Shown: positions 6,422 through 8,653 of the stretch, in pieces
Layout of the letters: the number at the start of each line of letters is the position of its first letter
Numbering within the stretch: the first letter of the stretch is position 1
Assembly (NCBI GenBank): GCA_002387735.1
Contig: DGKJ01000115.1
Span: 1-8,653, forward strand
Length of the DNA: 8,653 nt
Direction of reading: 5' to 3'
From: Bacteriovoracaceae bacterium UBA4573
GTDB taxonomy: Bacteria; Bdellovibrionota; UBA1018; UBA923
Translations under genes and position numbers: made by a program
Notes under the pieces: model-generated
What the model was told of the DNA's origin: nothing
The model's input: the letters and a program-made list of their open reading frames with translations, nothing else
Databases searched by the model: none

Positions 6422-7756
6422 CTACTTGCCAGGCGCTTCGAAAGAAGTTCCGTCGATCAAATGCAGGCCAGCGGTGTCGATTCGAGGGGCATTGTCGGCG
6501 AAAACAGACAGTTGATGGACTAGCTCTCTCAGTAATACCGGATGCCCGTGGTAGTGCACCTCGGTCAGGTCGAGGTGCACGAGCTCTTGAAAGCTTTTCG
6601 CGAATTCGCGTGCGGCCGACATTTGATAGGCCTGACGTTTGCGTAGAAAGTCCCTCGCCTGAACCACTCGATCCATTAAATCTGGCCGATCGTCGCCATT
6701 TTTTTTCAAATAATCCTTAATGGCGAGTAAATCGGCCCGGGTAATTGAGAGCGAATACCAATAGAACTCAAGTGCTCGAAACAGCAATGCAGTCACATAA
6801 CGTTGTCCATCGAGCGAATGTACCGTGTCGGTGGAAAAAAAAGACTGGGCCTGTAGGCGCTGCATGTTGGATTGAAAAAAGAATGCGCCCGCTTCCTCCA
6901 GGGAGTGTTCGTCGTAGTAGGTCTTTATTTGTTGGCTAACTTTAGCATGAAAGGCATGCGTGCCTCGAACCTCGAGCCGAGGAACGAAAGCGCTGCCTTC
7001 GTGTAAAGATGGCAGCAGCGATGAAGCTAAATCAGGAAAGTAATTCAATTTGGCGGCCTTTCGTTGGTTTTGAAGCCAATGGAATAGTTCGTGTAGGGTG
7101 ACGTACCAGATACGGTTCCACTGCAAAAATTCGGGTGAATTATAGGAAATGATAATATCGTCCTGATTCACATCGGCAAGTACGTGAGCGTTCATACTCC
7201 CCTTAAAGTCCAGAGGACTGATTCTCGTTACAGTATTTCCGCTGCGAGAGTGTTGGCTTAAAAAAGTTGAAAAAGGCACCAACCAATGGCCGAGCAAATC
7301 TGAAGTCGCAACTTCTAGGGTTATTTGGTTATCTCGGGTGCTATGGAAATTAAGGTTCGTTGTTATAGAGATTTGTTCCAGGCTTTTTGCGAATGCCTTC
7401 AGGGCTTCAGGCCTGTGAGTTTCCGGTAGTTCGCGTATCGATTTGAACTGGGATATTAAGTTTGCCGTAAGTTTAGCGTCGTGACTGTGAGTGGGTAGCA
7501 GCTGCTGACCTAAAGCAGCTTCGGTGCTGACCGTCATGGTGAGGTTTGCGCCGTCGAGTGCAATAAAAACAGGGGATGCCCCCCGAGCGACGGGTATGGG
7601 CAGTAACAAAGTGTCTTCCGGTCGCGGCTTTTTTAGTAAATTTCGTACGTTTTCAGGCAGGTGCCGGCTTTCGGCGGCCAGCACGACGTCGCAACTTGGG
7701 TCTGCTCCGTGGGCGGCTGCTAGCGGAAATAAAACTGCTATGAACCAAAAAAGCAT
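6422..7756 (-). CDS. Secreted protein with HELFH zinc-metalloprotease-like motif, family not recognised
   Basis: The 444-residue product begins with a short hydrophobic stretch and AAAHGA (residues 2-18), a plausible signal peptide cleaved near residue 17, so it is probably periplasmic or exported. The centre carries HELFH at 222-226, a perfect HExxH zinc site preceded by WYVTL, and LHEGSA at 251-256, where E253 lies 26 residues after the second His. That arrangement resembles a gluzincin third ligand (often within an EGxA context), so a zinc peptidase role is likely but not proven. I do not recognise the rest: residues 40-200 look globular with no motif, and 330-415 are rich in charged helical sequence. 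The start at 7756 has GGGGG on the minus strand only 2 nt upstream, unusually close; the next Met is far inside (residue 74), so the start is accepted. It lies 57 nt upstream of the peptide transporter on the same strand. Confidence 0.75.
   Translation of the reverse strand: MLFWFIAVLFPLAAAHGADPSCDVVLAAESRHLPENVRNLLKKPRPEDTLLLPIPVARGASPVFIALDGANLTMTVSTEAALGQQLLPTHSHDAKLTANLISQFKSIRELPETHRPEALKAFAKSLEQISITTNLNFHSTRDNQITLEVATSDLLGHWLVPFSTFLSQHSRSGNTVTRISPLDFKGSMNAHVLADVNQDDIIISYNSPEFLQWNRIWYVTLHELFHWLQNQRKAAKLNYFPDLASSLLPSLHEGSAFVPRLEVRGTHAFHAKVSQQIKTYYDEHSLEEAGAFFFQSNMQRLQAQSFFSTDTVHSLDGQRYVTALLFRALEFYWYSLSITRADLLAIKDYLKKNGDDRPDLMDRVVQARDFLRKRQAYQMSAAREFAKSFQELVHLDLTEVHYHGHPVLLRELVHQLSVFADNAPRIDTAGLHLIDGTSFEAPGK
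6554..6580. repeat. Perfect 10-bp inverted repeat inside the protease-like gene
   Basis: GTGCACCTCG (6554-6563) and its exact reverse complement CGAGGTGCAC (6571-6580) flank a 7-nt loop. The GC-rich stem would be stable in RNA. It lies in coding sequence for residues around 393-401 (VHLDLTEVH), not at a gene end, and no T-run follows on either strand, so it is not an intrinsic terminator by the usual rule. Confidence 0.8.
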
Positions 7757-7765
7757 AGCCCCCTA

Positions 7766-7771
7766 TATAAT
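7766..7771 (+). promoter_or_regulatory. Candidate -10 element for the methyltransferase gene
   Basis: An exact TATAAT lies in the 80-nt divergent intergenic region, about 65 nt before the methyltransferase ATG, which would leave a leader of roughly 58 nt. No convincing -35 is present at 16-18 nt upstream and there is no extended TGn, so this is weak. Confidence 0.25.
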
Positions 7772-7823
7772 GACCGACTAATAATATCAACAAATCAGTG
7801 AGCAGCTTTTGGAAAATTAAATG

Positions 7824-7838
7824 ATAACATGATGTTAT
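7824..7838. promoter_or_regulatory. 15-nt perfect dyad across the methyltransferase start, candidate operator
   Basis: ATAACAT, a central G, and ATGTTAT form a perfect 7-1-7 inverted repeat. Its right arm contains the first two bases of the start codon at 7837. The size and symmetry suit a dimeric DNA-binding repressor. In RNA it could at best form five base pairs with a 5-nt loop, mostly A-U, so a DNA operator is the more likely reading. There is no good Shine-Dalgarno within 15 nt of the ATG. Confidence 0.4.
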
Positions 7839-8653
7839 GAACGCTGGCCTACTTAAAAGACTCTTCTCTTACCTACAATCCATTCACTATGTTTGGGGTC
7901 CGCTTACCCCGGACCGTCTGATAGAGGCGCGACGCAACCCTGCTCATTTTGCGATTAGGGCCCAGCTTTTGGGTTTAGGCCTAGGCATCGCGCAAACAAG
8001 CGTGGAAGAAATTTTTCCGAATGAGCTTTATGCGGAACTTCAGAATGCCGGCTTTTTATTTAGCAAGGAAGCCAACGGAGAATCGCTTGTATTCAGTCGC
8101 TACGCGGTAAGCGGTTTTTCGGATTTGTTCGTTTTGCATGATCATTGGCCGCCTAAAGTTGGTCTTGAGACGAGTTTCGTGCACGTAGGTCACGAATCGA
8201 CCACTCTCGCCCGAATCATTCAGTCGGAGTTGGAGGCGTTTATTTCAAAGTCCGTTCTCGACTTAGGATGTAGCAGCGGAATTCTTTCGTTAGAAGTCGC
8301 GGGAGTGGCGAAGAGAGTGTGTGGTATTGATCTTTGCGAGCCGGCGACTCGATTAGCTACCACGACCGCCTCTGCTTATGGATTTTTAAATACTGAATTC
8401 ATCGCAGAGTCAGTGTTAGATCCTAATTTACTGGAACATGTTCGCAGAGCCTACTGGGACCGAGTGATTTTTAATCCTCCGATGGTAGTGCCCGCCGAAG
8501 TCCCCTACCCTCATCGCGATGGTGGAAAATACGGCATCGAGATACCATTAAAATTTTTTGATTTTGCATTGGCGGCACTTAAACTCGGCGGTGAATTATT
8601 CTGCCTGTGCACCTATCCGACCGTAAAAGGTAAACTGCTATTGTTTTCTGAAC
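7837..8653 (+). CDS. Class I SAM-dependent methyltransferase, C-terminus cut by window edge
   Basis: The frame is open from ATG 7837 to the window edge (272 codons); the upstream in-frame stop TAA at 7825 rules out an earlier start. Residues 1 to about 110 form an N-terminal region without a recognised motif. From about 115 a Rossmann-type methyltransferase follows: HVGHESTTLA (116-125), motif I VLDLGCSSG (140-148) for the methionine end of SAM, GIDLC as motif II, and the NPP motif at 213-215 in IFNPPMV. A later RDGG..GIEIP stretch resembles 'methyltransferase small' enzymes of the HemK/RsmC kind. NPP motifs are typical of enzymes that methylate nitrogen in protein glutamine or nucleic-acid bases. 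The target is unknown. It is divergent from the protease-like gene across 80 nt. Confidence 0.85.
   Translation, partial: MNAGLLKRLFSYLQSIHYVWGPLTPDRLIEARRNPAHFAIRAQLLGLGLGIAQTSVEEIFPNELYAELQNAGFLFSKEANGESLVFSRYAVSGFSDLFVLHDHWPPKVGLETSFVHVGHESTTLARIIQSELEAFISKSVLDLGCSSGILSLEVAGVAKRVCGIDLCEPATRLATTTASAYGFLNTEFIAESVLDPNLLEHVRRAYWDRVIFNPPMVVPAEVPYPHRDGGKYGIEIPLKFFDFALAALKLGGELFCLCTYPTVKGKLLLFSE

Noticed and set aside
6554..6580. Hairpin as an intrinsic terminator
   Set aside because: It is inside a gene and not followed by a T-run on either strand.
6406..6720. Plus-strand open frame of 104 codons
   Set aside because: It is antisense to the end of the protease-like gene, rich in Arg and Ser, with no ribosome-binding site of note and no motif.
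1..8653. tRNA, rRNA, CRISPR, insertion sequence or phage genes
   Set aside because: No spaced repeat array, transposase-like protein, terminal inverted repeats or structural RNA sequence was seen on reading both strands.

Overview
The window looks like chromosomal DNA from a Gram-negative bacterium of moderate GC content (just under half by eye). Genes are packed tightly and no mobile elements are visible. The style of the peptide transporter and of the sugar cluster would suit a Bdellovibrionota or other deltaproteobacterial-type lineage. That is an impression from protein style only; no rRNA or marker gene is present to prove it.

Region 1 (1-4785) is a sugar-activation cluster. Five plus-strand genes run almost without a gap: an extended-SDR sugar epimerase/dehydratase, an HddA-like GHMP sugar kinase, a Gfo/Idh/MocA oxidoreductase, a sugar-phosphate nucleotidyltransferase and a small transaldolase. 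Each junction is an overlap or a 1-nt gap (4-nt ATGA overlap, 1-nt gap with a TTG start, 13-nt overlap, 22-nt overlap), so the five are almost certainly one operon with coupled translation. A classical SDR dehydrogenase gene faces the other way, with only 20 nt between the two start codons, and runs off the left edge. The transaldolase can supply or remodel a ketose phosphate (sedoheptulose 7-phosphate is the obvious candidate). The kinase and nucleotidyltransferase would phosphorylate and activate the sugar. The epimerase, the Gfo/Idh/MocA enzyme and the SDR would modify it. The likely destination is a surface glycan (LPS O-antigen, capsule or glycoprotein), possibly with an unusual heptose-type sugar. 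The phosphoheptose isomerase and phosphatase of the known GDP-heptose route, and any glycosyltransferases, are not in the window.

Region 2 (4800-7756) is on the minus strand and convergent with the sugar operon, with 14 nt between the stop codons. In transcription order it holds a signal-peptide protein with an HELFH zinc-protease-like motif that I cannot assign to a family, a proton-dependent oligopeptide (POT/PTR2) transporter, and a 70-residue DUF2905 membrane protein whose start codon overlaps the transporter stop (TAATG). A secreted protease followed by a peptide importer would make sense as a peptide-scavenging unit, but that link is inference.

Region 3 (7757-8653) is an 80-nt divergent intergenic region followed by the first 272 codons of a class I SAM-dependent methyltransferase that runs off the right edge. 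A perfect 15-nt dyad lies across its start codon and is the best candidate regulatory site in the window.

No tRNA, rRNA, CRISPR array, insertion sequence or convincing intrinsic terminator was seen. No stretch over 300 nt lacks a gene.
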